Program-made: the position numbers and the translations under genes | Shown here: one piece after another, positions 1-12,677 of the stretch | Position numbering within the stretch: position 1 is the first letter of the stretch | How the letters are laid out: every line of letters starts with the position of its first letter | The notes under the pieces: generated by a model | The model's database searches: none | Told to the model about the DNA's origin: nothing | Seen by the model: the letters and a program-made list of their open reading frames with translations, nothing else | Source: Verpa conica | Lineage: Eukaryota; Ascomycota; Pezizomycetes; Pezizales; Morchellaceae | Length of the DNA stretch: 64,000 bases | Direction: 5' to 3' | Assembly (NCBI GenBank): GCA_033030425.1 | Contig: JAUFSD010000001.1 | Location: forward strand, 2,604,001-2,668,000

Positions 1-1
1 T

Positions 2-2113
2 CTCGCTTATGGCGAACTGGTCAACATCCTCTGCGAGCGTGGGACACACCTACTCGCTCATGAGCTGGAGCAGGTATGGGAGCGCTTCTTGACAGCTTAT
101 GGAAAGGATGTTTCACTTTTGTGTGGGTATGATATGGCAGTATTCGAGGCCGACGGTCTCAGCGATGTGTTTCAGCAGATCTGCCTATCCCATTCCCATG
201 TCGTTCCTGGCGAGAAGAAATATCCACTTTTAGGTGATTCACAAGATCGAAGTACGATTGTCGCAATGCTTCAGCAACAGACTAGGTGTTTAGAGGCAGA
301 GGTCGTTCGTCGTAAAATTGCGGAGGCGGCACTCCAGACAACTCTAGACCATTTTTCATCACCCGCCATTGAAACCAGAACACAGCCCCCTGACCCGGAT
401 GGACACCATAATTCCGTTCCTGTGGGCATATGTGGCAGAACATCCTTCGAAGGGCGGAGTCAATATTTTGTTAATGAACGGTTCTGCGAGATTTCCGGTC
501 TCCGTGATTATCGGATACGGCAAGACGGTAATTGGCTAAGCGCGGTGCACCACCTCGATCGGGAACGTGTCTCTAGGTGCTTCTCTTTCGAGGATGGGAG
601 ACTACGAAAACAAGATTATCGTTTCGTTCATCCAAATGGAGAGATTCGTTGGGTATCCGCAGAGTTCACCGTGAACGTGTACGGATATGTCCACACAATT
701 GTCGATATCACAAACTCTAGGAATCTTCAAGAAAGGAGACCTAGTACTGTGCACCAACCACAGAGCTGTGGTAGCGAATATAGAAAACAACCAGCTGACG
801 CCTATCATTCCAATAAGAATGATAATGGTGGAAGATTTGCCGAGCCTACCCTTCGACGGAATGACCATGACAAGCCTGACGAGTCTGCCTCACTACAGGT
901 AACCAGCATTCTGTTTCTGTTTTTCTCACTTTAGAAATCACTAACTAATCTTCTTAGGTGGTTTCTAGTGAAAATAATCAGCGGGTGACGGGAGATCGTA
1001 TCAAAGTCGAATTTGAGAATATTGGCAAGCTTTTGAGTAGTATTGCGAAAGATGATAGTCTTTCTCAGCATTCCTTTAATTTTGCTACCATCAAAATGCA
1101 CATGGATAAACTTCAAGAGTGGTATAGTTGCCTACCCGGCTCTCTCGCTCTCGACCTAGTCACAATTGATCACTCGGTACCATCAATACAGAAAGCAACT
1201 ATGCTCGAGGCCTATTGTGCGTATTTGAGATCGATTATTATCCTTACCCGTCGTGTCCTGCTCAAGGTAGCAAATACTGCGACTCGGTCGAAATGCCCAC
1301 AAGAGGGCGCTTCACTTGAGGTTTTTTATGCCAATAAATGTATAAGTGCTGCGAGGGGGTTATGTAAGGTCCTCGATATGTTATTTAGCGGAGATAAGCA
1401 ACTACAGCAAGGATGGCTTACGATGTATACTCCAAATTTCCCATAAACTTGGCCCCCTATCACATTTTACCCTTAGTCATAACTAACTGGAGTACAGAAG
1501 CTCGACTTTCACTGCATGTGTGATAGTTTTTCTTGATATTTCACTCCGCTCTGCTACAAAGTCCGCCACCTTTGACGATATCACTGATATCATTCCAAGG
1601 TGTATCGACACCTTGAAGTCAAGTCCACGGTTTGACCAACAGATTTGTAAGCGGTATCTGGAGACATTAATACCATTCTGGATGCCCTTAAAGCCTCCAA
1701 TGGCGTCTGAGTCATCACTAGAGAAAAATAAATCCCTCGAGCAGGCTTCTCCGCAAACATGGATGGCCCTGGATAATTCTTGGACAAACACATGGTCTCT
1801 TGGTCAAGCGTACGCCATCACAGACGACCTTCTGAACATCCTGAGGGAGCCATGTGGGGGTGTCGATAATGAAGACTGGGCTGCTAAATCGTGGGATTGG
1901 AGGTTTTTACTTCCTGCTGATTCTCCTTCAACAGCGCAGAATACAGTTTCCACTACTCCAGTCAATCCACCATGGAATACTACTAGCCACAAACGAAAAG
2001 CGAAAAGGACCAAAGGCGATGATGATGAATCAAACAATTCACAGTCATCTCACTATTCAGGGTCGGGCCGGTCGTCAGAGAATCGAGATGCCTTTCTTGC
2101 TCCAGTGAAGTAA
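2..2113 (+). CDS. MEDS-PAS sensor fused to C-terminal half of a fungal transcription factor domain (5' partial)
   Basis: The gene is open at the left edge in the frame starting at base 2, so its start lies outside. Exons: 2-898, 958-1424, 1498-2113; both junctions keep phase (introns 59 and 73 nt, both with CTAAC branch sites). The first ~75 residues match the C-terminal part of a MEDS (DcmR-type sensory) domain, with LLCGY and ICLSHSHVVP motifs. A PAS domain follows, encoded at about 450-710 (VNERFCEISG, then VHPNGEIRWVSAEFTV and VDIT). After a low-complexity linker, exons 2-3 encode helices like the C-terminal half of the fungal-specific transcription factor domain (FLDISLRSAT, LIPFW). No Zn2Cys6 cluster or histidine kinase core is visible; either could lie upstream or be lost. 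Seen: the domains and clean splice joins. Inferred: a light, redox or metabolite-sensing regulator. It could instead be two gene fragments sharing an intron. Confidence 0.6.
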
Positions 2114-4587
2114 TCGTAGGGAATCTATTTAAAAGAGAGAATTAATTTCGCCCCCGATTAATCTTTATCTTTGTGTTCCACATACCATTTATAGTTACAC
2201 CATTCATACTTTACAGTACTTGTATATCCATTATCCGGCGTTTTGGTTTCAAGGGTTTCACCTCTGCATAAAACTTGCTTCCCTTTATGTTTTATAGTAC
2301 TATACCTAGGGTTATTATACATTGTTTCTTTCCTTTACTTGTGGTTTTGTATGTGTGGTTTTTTGTTAAAATTTTGGGATTTAAGGCTGCAGTTAGGTAC
2401 CTATATATTTTCTGGTAATGTACTTGCCGGAGTAAAATCTGGTGTCGGCATGCATGTATCCGTTTCCGAATTCGCCAAGCACCAACAGATATGTATTGTG
2501 ATAACTGATAATGCCGGCAAGCCACAGGTCTGCGCGGCCTGCTGGTACAAGTAGGAAGAGGGTATACACGATAGTGGGCGAGACTTACTTTTATGGCCAG
2601 AGCTTTCGTGTTTACCCGCATTTATTTTAACATCTTTGCTATCCGAGGTCTAGAAACATTTAAACTCCTAACTAATTAGATACAAGTTGGTCTAGGCCCT
2701 ATATGGTACTGGTATGAGGGTCCTCTCCCTAAATAGGCTCAGAAAGGCGAGAGTCACCGTGACGACCTGGCTTTCATGGAGGATTTATACACCGAATAAC
2801 TGTGGTAAACGCCTCAATAAAATCAAAGACCTTTTTTGATTCATGTGGATCCTGAATCAGAGCCACCAATCTCAAGGAAGGTAGATTAAATAATTCTACT
2901 GGGTGTGTGTTTCGCATACCCTATCTGAAGCTGGTTCCAATTTATTCTACATGCAAGACATAAAACTCATAACTACTGGGTAGTAACGGGATTTCCGTAC
3001 GCCTTTCCTTAAGGATGATGGTATGTATGGAGTCTGGACTTGGTGACCTATCAAGGTCAGAAAGGCTGGCTTTTTATGCAGGACACAATGCACTCGCCTC
3101 AAAGCAGTATCAAAGTGCATACTTATTTGGAGTACCCGGCAACGAATTTCTGCATGTGTCATTGTACTACCAGCAATCTCCTCACAGCATATGTGCAATA
3201 GCTCGATACTGGTTTTCAAGACTACACCCATGGCTAAAAGGAAAAATAAAACCCCCAGTAAAGCTACTTCAACCTTAGTCTCTTTAGTCGAAAATCTCGA
3301 GTAAATCCAACCAATTATTTACGCTTTTTTTCTTTTAAAAAAAAGGTTGTGCCATCTACCAGTACGTAGCAAGCCTTTGGGTACCAAGTGGTGTTACAAA
3401 ACTGGCCCCATGAGCAGAGAGGGCCTCAAACTTGGATAAGGCTAAGACATTGCTTTTTGTGCCACCAAAAAAAATCTTTGGGAGTAACTTGCAAGTATTG
3501 ACTGCGCCATTGTCGCAGGCAAATCTCCTCCTCCATAGTTAGAGAGACATTACCAGTGGGTCGGGACTAGTAAATATTTTTGCCGCCTTTTCTCCTGAGA
3601 TCTTACCGGCCCGAGAGTCTGGTATTTTTTTAGGTGGCAAGAGTTTCGGTCATGGACTGGGCATCTGAAACAATGGTTTCTCGGTAGGCGCCGCTCTCAC
3701 CTGTATTTCGTTGTTGGCAAGGGGATGCCAATTGGTCTCTGGCAGCGTAGGAAAATTTCGAAGAAACGAGAAAAAGCTGTCTAGATTGTGTAACAGTACA
3801 TACATGTGCCAGCATATCTAGAGTATGCACGTGCACAAAATTAGTTGGCCAGTGAAGGCGGAGACAAGACAAGAAGGGACCCCGACCATCGGTGCTCTTC
3901 TTTTCTTTCTGGGATCGTGCAGATCGTCTGGAGGCCGTACACCGTGGTTTTATTTTTTTGGGCTCTTAAAATATCTGGAAATTGAATTAGTCAGACTGGT
4001 ATCAAATTAATCGTGGTAGGCATAATGAGCATGAAAATGCAAGTCTCAAAAGATTTGGAATTGGACAGCAAAGCTCCTTCTACGTTTTCGTGGTAGTGTT
4101 TCTAGGGGGTCGAGGTCACACAAGGACCTAAATATAAAGTGCCGGAGAAAATGTTAGGACCCTCCTATAATCATATAATAAAAACAGGAAATAAGGTGTT
4201 TAGTAAAACGTTTATTGGAGGGGTGTCTATTGGCATTTAGTAGCGCTTATAATCGAAGATTGTAATCGCATATGATATGACGTGACTAGCTAGCTAGATC
4301 AATAAAAGAGATTGGACATAAAGGCGGTAGAGTCATACGAGTACTGCTTTAGAACGCACTGAGTATTTACACATAAGACTATAAGAAGTGTTTCAATTGA
4401 TTGTCTTAAGTATATATTAGCGAATGATGGCTCACGATTTGGTTAAGGATGCTTAATCGTTTTGAATTTAAAACCACTAGAATATAAGCATTTGTTTTAG
4501 ATATTCTGCAAAATAGGTTGTATTTCATAGATACTACACGTAGGTACAGGCCAATCAACAAAGGCTGTCTGAACCCTTACACAATAA
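2114..4587. other. Intergenic spacer, no supported gene
   Basis: AT-rich DNA between a + strand gene end and a - strand gene end. Open frames here are short, lack recognisable domains and have no convincing splice partners. Nothing else is seen. Confidence 0.6.
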
Positions 4588-6083
4588 TCAAAGTCCACTA
4601 CCATTATAGAGGATACGGTTCGCCGTATCAGCTGGGAGACCGGAAATTAACCCAACCGTAGAAAGCTCGGTTAGCCGTGCAGATAACGCGGGTGCAGTAG
4701 GTAGGCTCTCGAGGCCTTGTAGGTAGGCAGCTAAGCCAGCAGCGATTCCTGTAGAGAGGCTAGCCCCAGAAAATGTAGCGAAAGTATTCCCGGGAATTGA
4801 GGTTGTCGTAATACCCACTGAAGGAGCAAAAAAGTCGACCACGGCCCCGTAGTTTGAGAATGGGGACTTGATATCGGTTATGCCGAGAGACCCTATAACT
4901 ATGGCTGAGGCAGCTGAGGCAGGCGAAGTATTAGCAGCATTTGTCTATCACATAATTGGTCAATTCTTAAACAAGGCCATTATTAGAGTTCGAGGGACTT
5001 ACGTTACTACTGCCTGCAGGAACAAAAACAGGAATTCCCTGCGAACTAGCACTATTCACAGCATTGTTCATGGCAGCAGAGAATACACCGCCTAGAGGTA
5101 TACATATTACAGCATGGCCTATGCGTCCATCGGCCTCAATATCATTGACAGCCCACTGAAGCCCTGCGATAACTTGTGCTATAGCGCCACTTCCGGTGTC
5201 GTCTAGGACTTTGACTGAAATAATGTGGGCAAGCTTTGCAACTTCGTAAGTGGATCCAGAAATGACACCAGCAAGAGCAGTTCCAGAGCCATTCGCCACT
5301 AATCAGATTCTAAGGGTATGAATATTTAGAAAAAAAAGGAATACTTAAAAATACTTACATCAGTATCTAATGATCCGGAAACAGCGTTATAGCCGTAAGT
5401 AGCCCTTCCTCCGAAATCCGAGTGTCCAATGTTGATTCCGGAAGAAAGAATATATCTTACTAAGTTAGACCTTAATCGTAACGAGTTCATCGGAATGTAT
5501 AACTTACATCCATGTACCCATCCCAGAAGAGGTACCATGAACGTAATTCAAGGAGCCGGGCTGTCGGTGTGAGATTCTTCCCAGTGAAGCGGCGATAGCT
5601 GTTTGCGTAGCCAAAGCACGGCGGTTTAACGATTCTGTTGTATCTGGAAGAGTATTGATAACTCGATTGGGTTCAACAAATTCCACCTGGAGATTTGATT
5701 ATATTAGTAATCAGGATTCATAACTTCGTTTTTTACGTTGGTAAATAGTTAGGTCTATATACCTCAGGGCTGTCTGCAATCCTTTTGATAGTCTCACGAT
5801 TAAATAATCCGTGATATGCTTTGAAACCATTGATACTATATGTATCCAGTATGGGAGTCCCCTTATGTGATTTCGAATCGAGATCTGAGGTCCAAGAAGT
5901 ATGTTTTTCAAAGTTGCTATCAGAGAGTTTGTCCTTTAAAACAACGAGGTATTCATCTGTGATGTTGATGCTATCATCGGTTCTGCCCAATGCATCTGTG
6001 GGACGTGCCTGGGAGACTTGGGGGAATTGAACAGCGACAAGAAGGAGTTCGGTAAATACAACGGCCGCGGTAGGGATACGCAT
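4588..6083 (-). CDS. Secreted subtilisin-family (S8/proteinase K-like) homologue with substituted catalytic residues
   Basis: Exons: 6083-5763, 5686-5508, 5455-5355, 5298-5003, 4944-4588; 417 residues, the usual length for fungal S8A proteases. The ATG at 6083 begins a signal peptide (MRIPTAAVVF, cleavage near residue 24). An I9 propeptide follows (YLVVLKD, about 38-107), then the peptidase fold (about 120-415). Against the family, the Asp of the DTG/DSG motif is Ser171 (ILSSGIN). The His of GHGTH is Ser205 (NGSGTALAG). The oxyanion Asn of AAGN is Ser297 (PAGSSN). Only the nucleophile of GTSMA is kept, as Ser361 (SGASLS). The fold motifs FGGRAT, VKVLDD, NTSPAS and FSNYG are intact. Family knowledge predicts no ordinary protease activity, so I infer a pseudoenzyme. 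The exon 3 donor (GTATTT at 5354) is weaker than a nearby GTAAGT that would break the frame; GTATTT is also used in the neighbouring MFS gene. Confidence 0.85.
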
Positions 6084-8004
6084 CTCTAGGGGAAGAGAGG
6101 TGAAAAGTGTAGAAGCGGTTTGTATGTTATCTAGATTCCTAGAGATATAACACTCTATATTAGCAGTATTTATAAGAGAGTTTATGAAAGTTTTTCTTTT
6201 CATCGCGATTACTTTCTTATCGCTAATGTCCTTCCCGATGAAGGACATTTCGATTTGCTCAAAAATAGCTATGAAGATATATTGTAGAGAATCAAACTTG
6301 GTTAAAAGAAACGATATCTTTTTTCTTGTTACTTTCCCGAAGCAGTTCTCGTAAAGGGCCGTGGAACGAAGGATGGTCGCTGTTGCACAGTAATGACATA
6401 ATCTGAGGAGGTATTCGCCTATTTGTATTACATTCCTCCTTCAGAGCTTTATCCTTTCATATATAGCTCGGATAGCCATCGGTTAGCCTCGGGCTCTGTG
6501 CGGGGGGGGGAGATATTATAGAACCTTGGGGGTAGCTTTTCGTGGGTTACTTAACTAGGATTTCTGTCGAGTGATATCGTGTGGATTGAGAAGTAGGCAG
6601 GTATTGGTTAGTACATGATTCGGGGGTTTCTCCCCGCATTTATCTTAAATTATCGTCCCACATCTAAAAAAATTTGAGATAATCAGTAATTATGAGGACT
6701 GAGCTAAAATATGTAATTTACTGCAATATTCTTCACTGGGTGCGCGTGTCTATGGAATATTATAATTTCTTGAGTTTAGCTGTGGGTTCTGCTTAGGATT
6801 AGTAATATACTGTAACGAGCGCAAAGAGTGGGACAGTGTAGGCTTGATGCGTCGTTCACAGATGATTGATGAGGACAGGACGTTGATCGACTAGTCAACG
6901 TGATGATGATATTGATCAGTGTCCTCCTTGGTCTAAAACTATATATGAATATGATGACACCTAACTTTATTACTAGCCCTGTCGCTAGTGCCTGTGCCAC
7001 AACAGTCAGTTAGAAAGTCTTGTCCCAATATATAGAAGTGTCGCTTTTGACTTTATTGCGTTAAACCATGCTCAAAGAAATCTGTCTCACTCTTTCTGCT
7101 CGGTACAGTATCCGCGTAGCCATATTTACCTAAAATTGTTTCATTTTACGTTACTCTAGTTAGTCCCACTACGCTACATATCGACTAGTGCGGAGGGCTA
7201 TCTTAGGGTATCCCTGATAAAGAAGTGACAAATTCCAATCAAGTAACCATCTCCAATCTTAAGATCCTGGTGGAATATCATATTTTACTATAATTTAAGG
7301 GTTCCAGGTCATATATATGGCCTGAAGGCCTTTTTATTTTCTAAATATACGCTAGGCTAATCTCTTCTCTAGGAAGAAAACTGATATCTATAAGTCTTTT
7401 GATTCACGTCCTATTTCTAAGGATGCAACTATCTTATTCTAACTAGTTCTAAATACAGAGTAGATTTATATAACATAGATAGTGTAGAGGTTGCCCCTAG
7501 TTTGAATTCTAGAAAAATGATAGGCTATGAGACTACGTGGGATAGATATCCCAAAAATTTACTCCATATATATGAGGCAAAGAGATTGAAGAGTAAAAGT
7601 ATACAATCTACTTATCTCCGTGTACTAGATGTACTGTTCCTATATGAATGCTAGCTTCCGTAGAAAATAATTTTCCACTACGTACGCAATTCCCTAGTTC
7701 CTACAATAGGAAACATTCTTGAAGCTAAACTAAATGAATCAATTTTAATTATTATGCAAGGCGTATATATACAGGAATTTATCCAACCCCCCCCCCCCGC
7801 CCCAAAAAACAATTTTAATGAACTTTTAAACCCCTCTAATATATCTAGATATTATCACAAATTACAGCTGTCCACCAGCACTACTACTCTCGGAAGCGAT
7901 TCGGGGCAAGTAGCATTATCAGTGTCCCGCTCCGCAGGAATGAATAATTCCATAGTCTCCCCCCCTTTTCTTCTCTCAGGCTCAAATAATACGCCAACAG
8001 GCTA
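6084..8004. other. AT-rich intergenic spacer with a C12 tract
   Basis: Upstream region of the S8 homologue and downstream region of the MFS gene. It is TA-rich, holds a G9 run (6502-6510) and a C12 run (7787-7798), and has no supported gene. Parts near 7300-7750 look like decayed sequence, but I cannot assign them. Confidence 0.6.
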
Positions 8005-10147
8005 TCATTTCTTGGGCTGTGTTGGTGCCCACTTAGACCTTTCTCTGATTTTGGCCCCAAATAAAAAGAAGGAAATTGGAATGGGAATCATCGCAATCGC
8101 AATGAACCCAAGCAATGAACCCGCCCAGTTAACGCCAAGGTTATTGAACATCTGGCGACCAAATAGCGGAAATCCAGCAGCAAAGACAGAGCGGAGAAAG
8201 GTGTTTGCTGCAATTGCTGATGCGGCACTATTCATTTGTGTACACATTAGAAAAAGAAAAATACTTCCAAAGAAAGTGGAATTGGTACTCACAACATGAG
8301 ATATGCATCGATAAGATAGTTTAGAGATTGAAGGAAGACAGTAATGAGGCCTATTCCACTTGGTATACCAGCCAATGTAGGGACGATCCAGTGGACTTCA
8401 CGGTAATACCCACTAAATTCTCATGTTAGTAACCGCATCATACTTAATGAAGGTTTTTGAAAGTTACCTCCAGGAAAACCAAAACAACCCAATTGGGAAT
8501 ACTATACTCCCAATAATTGCTGGCACCAAACGATCTTCAGGGATTGGGACATTGTTGTTTGCTCTCATCCTCCTGTTAGTCCAGGGTTGGAAAGCAATCA
8601 CCATGATGCCGCCTAGGATCATTCCAACAACCATCCCGAGGTAAGGGAGTGCTGCCATGCCTAGACTGTACCCACGGATTTCTCCGAACACTACGGGGTA
8701 GGCTGTCAAGAATATATACAAGATACCGCTTTAGTTTTGTATTAGCCTGGATCATGCCAGATTTTGGGGCGATGGGTGGTAATACTATACAAAGGCAGTA
8801 TACAGACTAAGCAGGAAGATAATTGGTTCACTTAAAAGAAGCTTTATAGGACGACCGAAATTCTTTGAGATAAGTTCCTTAAAATCGACCTCGATCTCTT
8901 CTTGTTTTGCGTGAATTCCCCAGTTCTTCGTAATCCTTCGAAGATGAGAAGCTTTAGCCACGAGAATAACCGGAGGATATGTTTCCTCTAGAAAAAATAT
9001 ATTGAGGATAAGTGCGAGGAAACCCCTATTAACCTTGTTAGCTTCTACGACCATTAAGTTCAAGGATCGGGGAGTTACATCATAGCAGTAATATATTCAG
9101 TCCATCTCCATCCAAGATAGCTTTCAGTGATGAAACCACCGGCAATAGGTGCAATTAAAGGTCCAGAAAATACTGCCATAGAAAAGACCGCAATAGCAGA
9201 ACCTCTTGTCTCCTGCGTAAAGATATCGGCAAAAACAGCACCGACGACGGCTAGAGGACATGATGCAAAGAATCCACCCCAGAAACGACATATTAATACT
9301 GTTTGAGCATCTTTAGCGACAGCGACGGCGACTTGAAAAATAGTGAAACCAAAGATTCCGAGCACTAGAGGTAAACGCCGGCCTTTAAGTTCAGATACAG
9401 GTGCCCAAACCAAAGGTCCACTAGCAAAGCCAAGTACCTATACAATATCATTAGCTTGGGCAAGCTTGGAGCCGAGGGTAACAAGGGTAAATACATAAAG
9501 CGAGAGTCCCAGAATGGAGACTTCGACACTAATACCAAAATACACTGTAACAAAATTAGCTTTTCTTCTTCGCCACCAAGACTTCAAGAGACTCTTACAA
9601 GATACAGAACCTGTAGCAGATGAAAATATACTGCTTCCCCATGCTGAAACCAAAGTAGTATAGCCTAAAACCGCTGCAGTAACAAGTCTATAAATTCACT
9701 CCGTTAGCACCACTATGGGTTTATATATATATCAGTACGTGATGTATGTACATACTTCTTTTTTAGAGGCCAGTTCTGCCCATGCATTGGATCATCATGA
9801 CCCTCAAAGTCTACCACATACTGGTCCCTGTGGGGGAGAGGTGGTGGATATTCCTTGCCTGCCCCAAAAGGTGGAAGTTGATCTTTTGAGGTATACTTAT
9901 TGACTGTACGCCCCACTGTGTTGCTATAGATTGAAAGATGCGTCCGTTGTCTTTCCAGCTCGATCCGGGTTGATAGATCAGGGTCCTCAGGGATGATATC
10001 GCGGTGTGTGCATTGTCTGCTTAATTCAGAACTGTCGTCATTTGTATCTGAAGAACTTGAGGGATATTCATCTCGGGAACTTATTTGGCGAGAAGCTTGT
10101 CTCTCTGCATCTTCAATATCTCGTGCAATGTCACTGGGTCCCAGCAT
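8005..10147 (-). CDS. MFS multidrug/polyamine transporter (DHA1 family, Flr1/Tpo-like)
   Basis: Eight exons: 10147-9756, 9687-9599, 9544-9495, 9437-9079, 9025-8786, 8728-8468, 8412-8293, 8227-8005; 577 residues with consistent phase at every join. The N-terminal cytosolic tail (about 130 residues) ends in the family signature [20 protein letters not shown]. The membrane part has LGLSLYV, then PVSELKGRR (motif A region), a GP-rich helix ([11 protein letters not shown]) and EYITAMM. The second half carries GNYREVHW-like sequence, DAYLM and AANTFLRS. The family exports drugs or polyamines from the plasma membrane in exchange for protons; the substrate here is unknown. It is head-on to no close partner and sits alone between AT-rich spacers. 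Introns are 53-68 nt, several with GCTAAC/GCTAAT branch sites. The start is the first ATG in frame and fits the usual acidic N-terminus. Confidence 0.92.
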
Positions 10148-12677
10148 CGTCGTTCACTTGAAAGAATTCCGTTTTTTCTTCTTTTGTTCCTGAGAATACA
10201 GAAACAATAGCAAAAGGAGACAGAGAGAAAAAACGAGTATATGTAAGGCTCAAGAAGAGAATCGGGGTTCGAAAATCTCAATATCAATAATGCGAACATG
10301 TTGCCGTGGACCCGAGAAATAGGCCCAAAAGATACTCAAAGAGTAACGCTAGACAAGGCGGTAAGTCTCCCGGTAGGCGCATCTAGGGCCGTTAATGGAG
10401 GAGTGGAGTTGGAGGCGTTCGCTCTCGGGAGAATCATAATGCAGTCGGTACCATGCAGGGGCTTATCTGGTATGTACAACAGATATCTGAGAGATTGAGG
10501 GTTGTTTCCATGGGCGCGGGAATCGGCACCACACTTTCATGGCGCACCAAAGTCTCTTCTTATTTGAAGGGTGACGTAAAAGCTAACAAGATATCGTACC
10601 AAGTGTCTGATGTAATTAATTGTGGTCTCGGCAGTAGTTTGCGGACACAGAGAAAGAGGCAGGTGAGCTCGCTGTACTGGATTACTGTGCCTACCCGAAG
10701 TCCTCTTTCCGGGACGCGGATTGTTTTAATACATGTATGTAGTTAGTGATGGTTGAAGAAGCCATAACTATCGTTTGAGATTTGGGGGCGTGGCTGAAAA
10801 ATTGTTTGCCGCGGCATGGTGCGGGTTTACCGGCAATTGAAGTCGGCTGTGGCGAGCCGCTTGCGTCATCGAGGCGCACTGGTCGTCGTCTGAGGGCTAG
10901 AAAGAGTCCAATCCTATTAAATAAAGGGAATCCTATTTAAATAAAGGGAGACGGGAATCTATCAAAGCTCTTCTTTGTACCACTAATACTGTAGAGGAAT
11001 ATTGTGGGTGCGTGTGCCAGTGATCGACAGTTTCAGAAGAAGTTTGACAACATGGAAACCAGGGACTTAGAAGAGCAGCTGTCTGAGTTTACGCAAGATA
11101 AGTTCATGCGACATCACTCGACTTGATTTTAAATCTCTTATATAATAGCGTACCGAGGTAAAAATAAATACCGTAGTTTTCTATAGTATAAAAAGTCTCC
11201 AGCAGGCCCCTAGGTGGCTAGACTAATACTAAGAGGGCAATGTCTCAGATATCCTGTAGAGATCCCTTACCTTCTTCCGTGCACCTTCCAGTTTGCCCTA
11301 GAAGGATGTATGACTCCGGAGATTTCTTGTCAAAAAATATCTAGGATCCCTAGCTAGGCTATCACGCCCTAAGGATGGTGCGCCTAGATAAGTTAGACAT
11401 ATCTCTCGACCTCATTATAACTCTTCCCCCATATCTTAAAGCTCCTTCTCGCGATTATAGCAAAAAAATATCGGAAGTCGGCTGTGTTGAATTGTATCTC
11501 GGCCATATATTTCATCATTGGGTATCTCCTGAGTGGAGCCTTCAGTGTTAATATAAACATAGCGGTATTTCACACTCAATAAAAACCTAATTGAGCATTC
11601 CGGGTCATGAAGGAGAAGCGTCTGATCTTGATCTAGAATTTTGTCCAATGGAGATGAATGATAAGAAACCAAGTGGGTGTAAACGATAATGGGATCAACG
11701 AACCCGAGGGCTGAGGGCCTAGAAGCATAGCGATAACGGATAAAACAGGGTGGAGAAAGACGTTCTTGAGTAATGTATAAAACTTCCCTTAAGCCTATAG
11801 GGTTGGGGACGTAGGAGCCTTGAGGTAAGAATCTTTTGACTTAGAGATCTAAATGCTCTTTTCGCCCCGGTGAAGTTTACTATATGCATGGTTAGCGGTT
11901 GATAATTAATTGAGCGAGCTCTATAGTAATAAATAGCCAAGAGCACCTTGCTTAGTGAATTTATATCTTCGTTTATTCATACTGTCTAGAGTATGAAAGT
12001 TCACTACTACTACTTCTCAAAGTTTCTATATAGAAGTTCCTTGGGCTAAATATAAGAAAGAATAGACGTCGTGCTCCACGAACGTCATCTATTTTAGGTA
12101 TTTACTTTTGCATGGTATTACTTTATAGCCTTCTAGAGAAAAATTAATCAGCAAGCCTGAAGTATACTGGTCACTCAATCTTCTACCATCTCAAATATTA
12201 ATCAGTGGACCCATATTTTTACTTATTTTTGGTTGCATGAAAAGCGCTAGGGAAAGGGTTTATTTGACCATAAACAGCCAATCAACAAATATCCTTCGTC
12301 CCACCCTATCGTAAAAGCCAAATGAACAAAGGGAACCTAATTACATGATATATATACTCCCTTTTGCTCAATTCTCCCAACCTTCATATACCCCTATTAT
12401 GTTATATAACTCATCAAAAGGTCGTCAACGTAAAATAGTATTCCACCGAAAGAAAAAAAAGCTTACGCTCTCCGTAAAAAAATCGAAATCGTAAAGGACA
12501 CCCAGACAGATAAAACAAAACACCGCTCTCGAAGAAATGAAATGAAGGTGTGATGGATATTTAGGAAGAACACCCTTTGAAGAAGGGCATCATCACACAA
12601 GTAGAAGATAGGCTAAGAAATAAAAACCCGTTATACTCCAAATAGACCCAGACTTTTGAACCCTTTCCTAATATTAC
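10148..12677. other. Intergenic spacer with a short tandem duplication
   Basis: Upstream region of the MFS gene and downstream of the Cys-rich gene. A roughly 20-nt unit (aatcctattaaataaaggg) is present twice in tandem at about 10910-10950. The few open frames have no recognisable domains or splice signals that extend them. Confidence 0.55.

Noticed and set aside
2243..3278. Open frames of 87-109 residues on both strands
   Set aside because: No domains, no good start context, and no compatible splice partners.
7380..7700. Possible copia-type retroelement remnant (a frame with RKMIGYE followed by stops)
   Set aside because: The similarity is too short and degenerate to name without a database search.
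7754..8299. A 181-residue + strand open frame
   Set aside because: It is antisense to the last exons of the MFS transporter, starts in a C12 run and has no domain.
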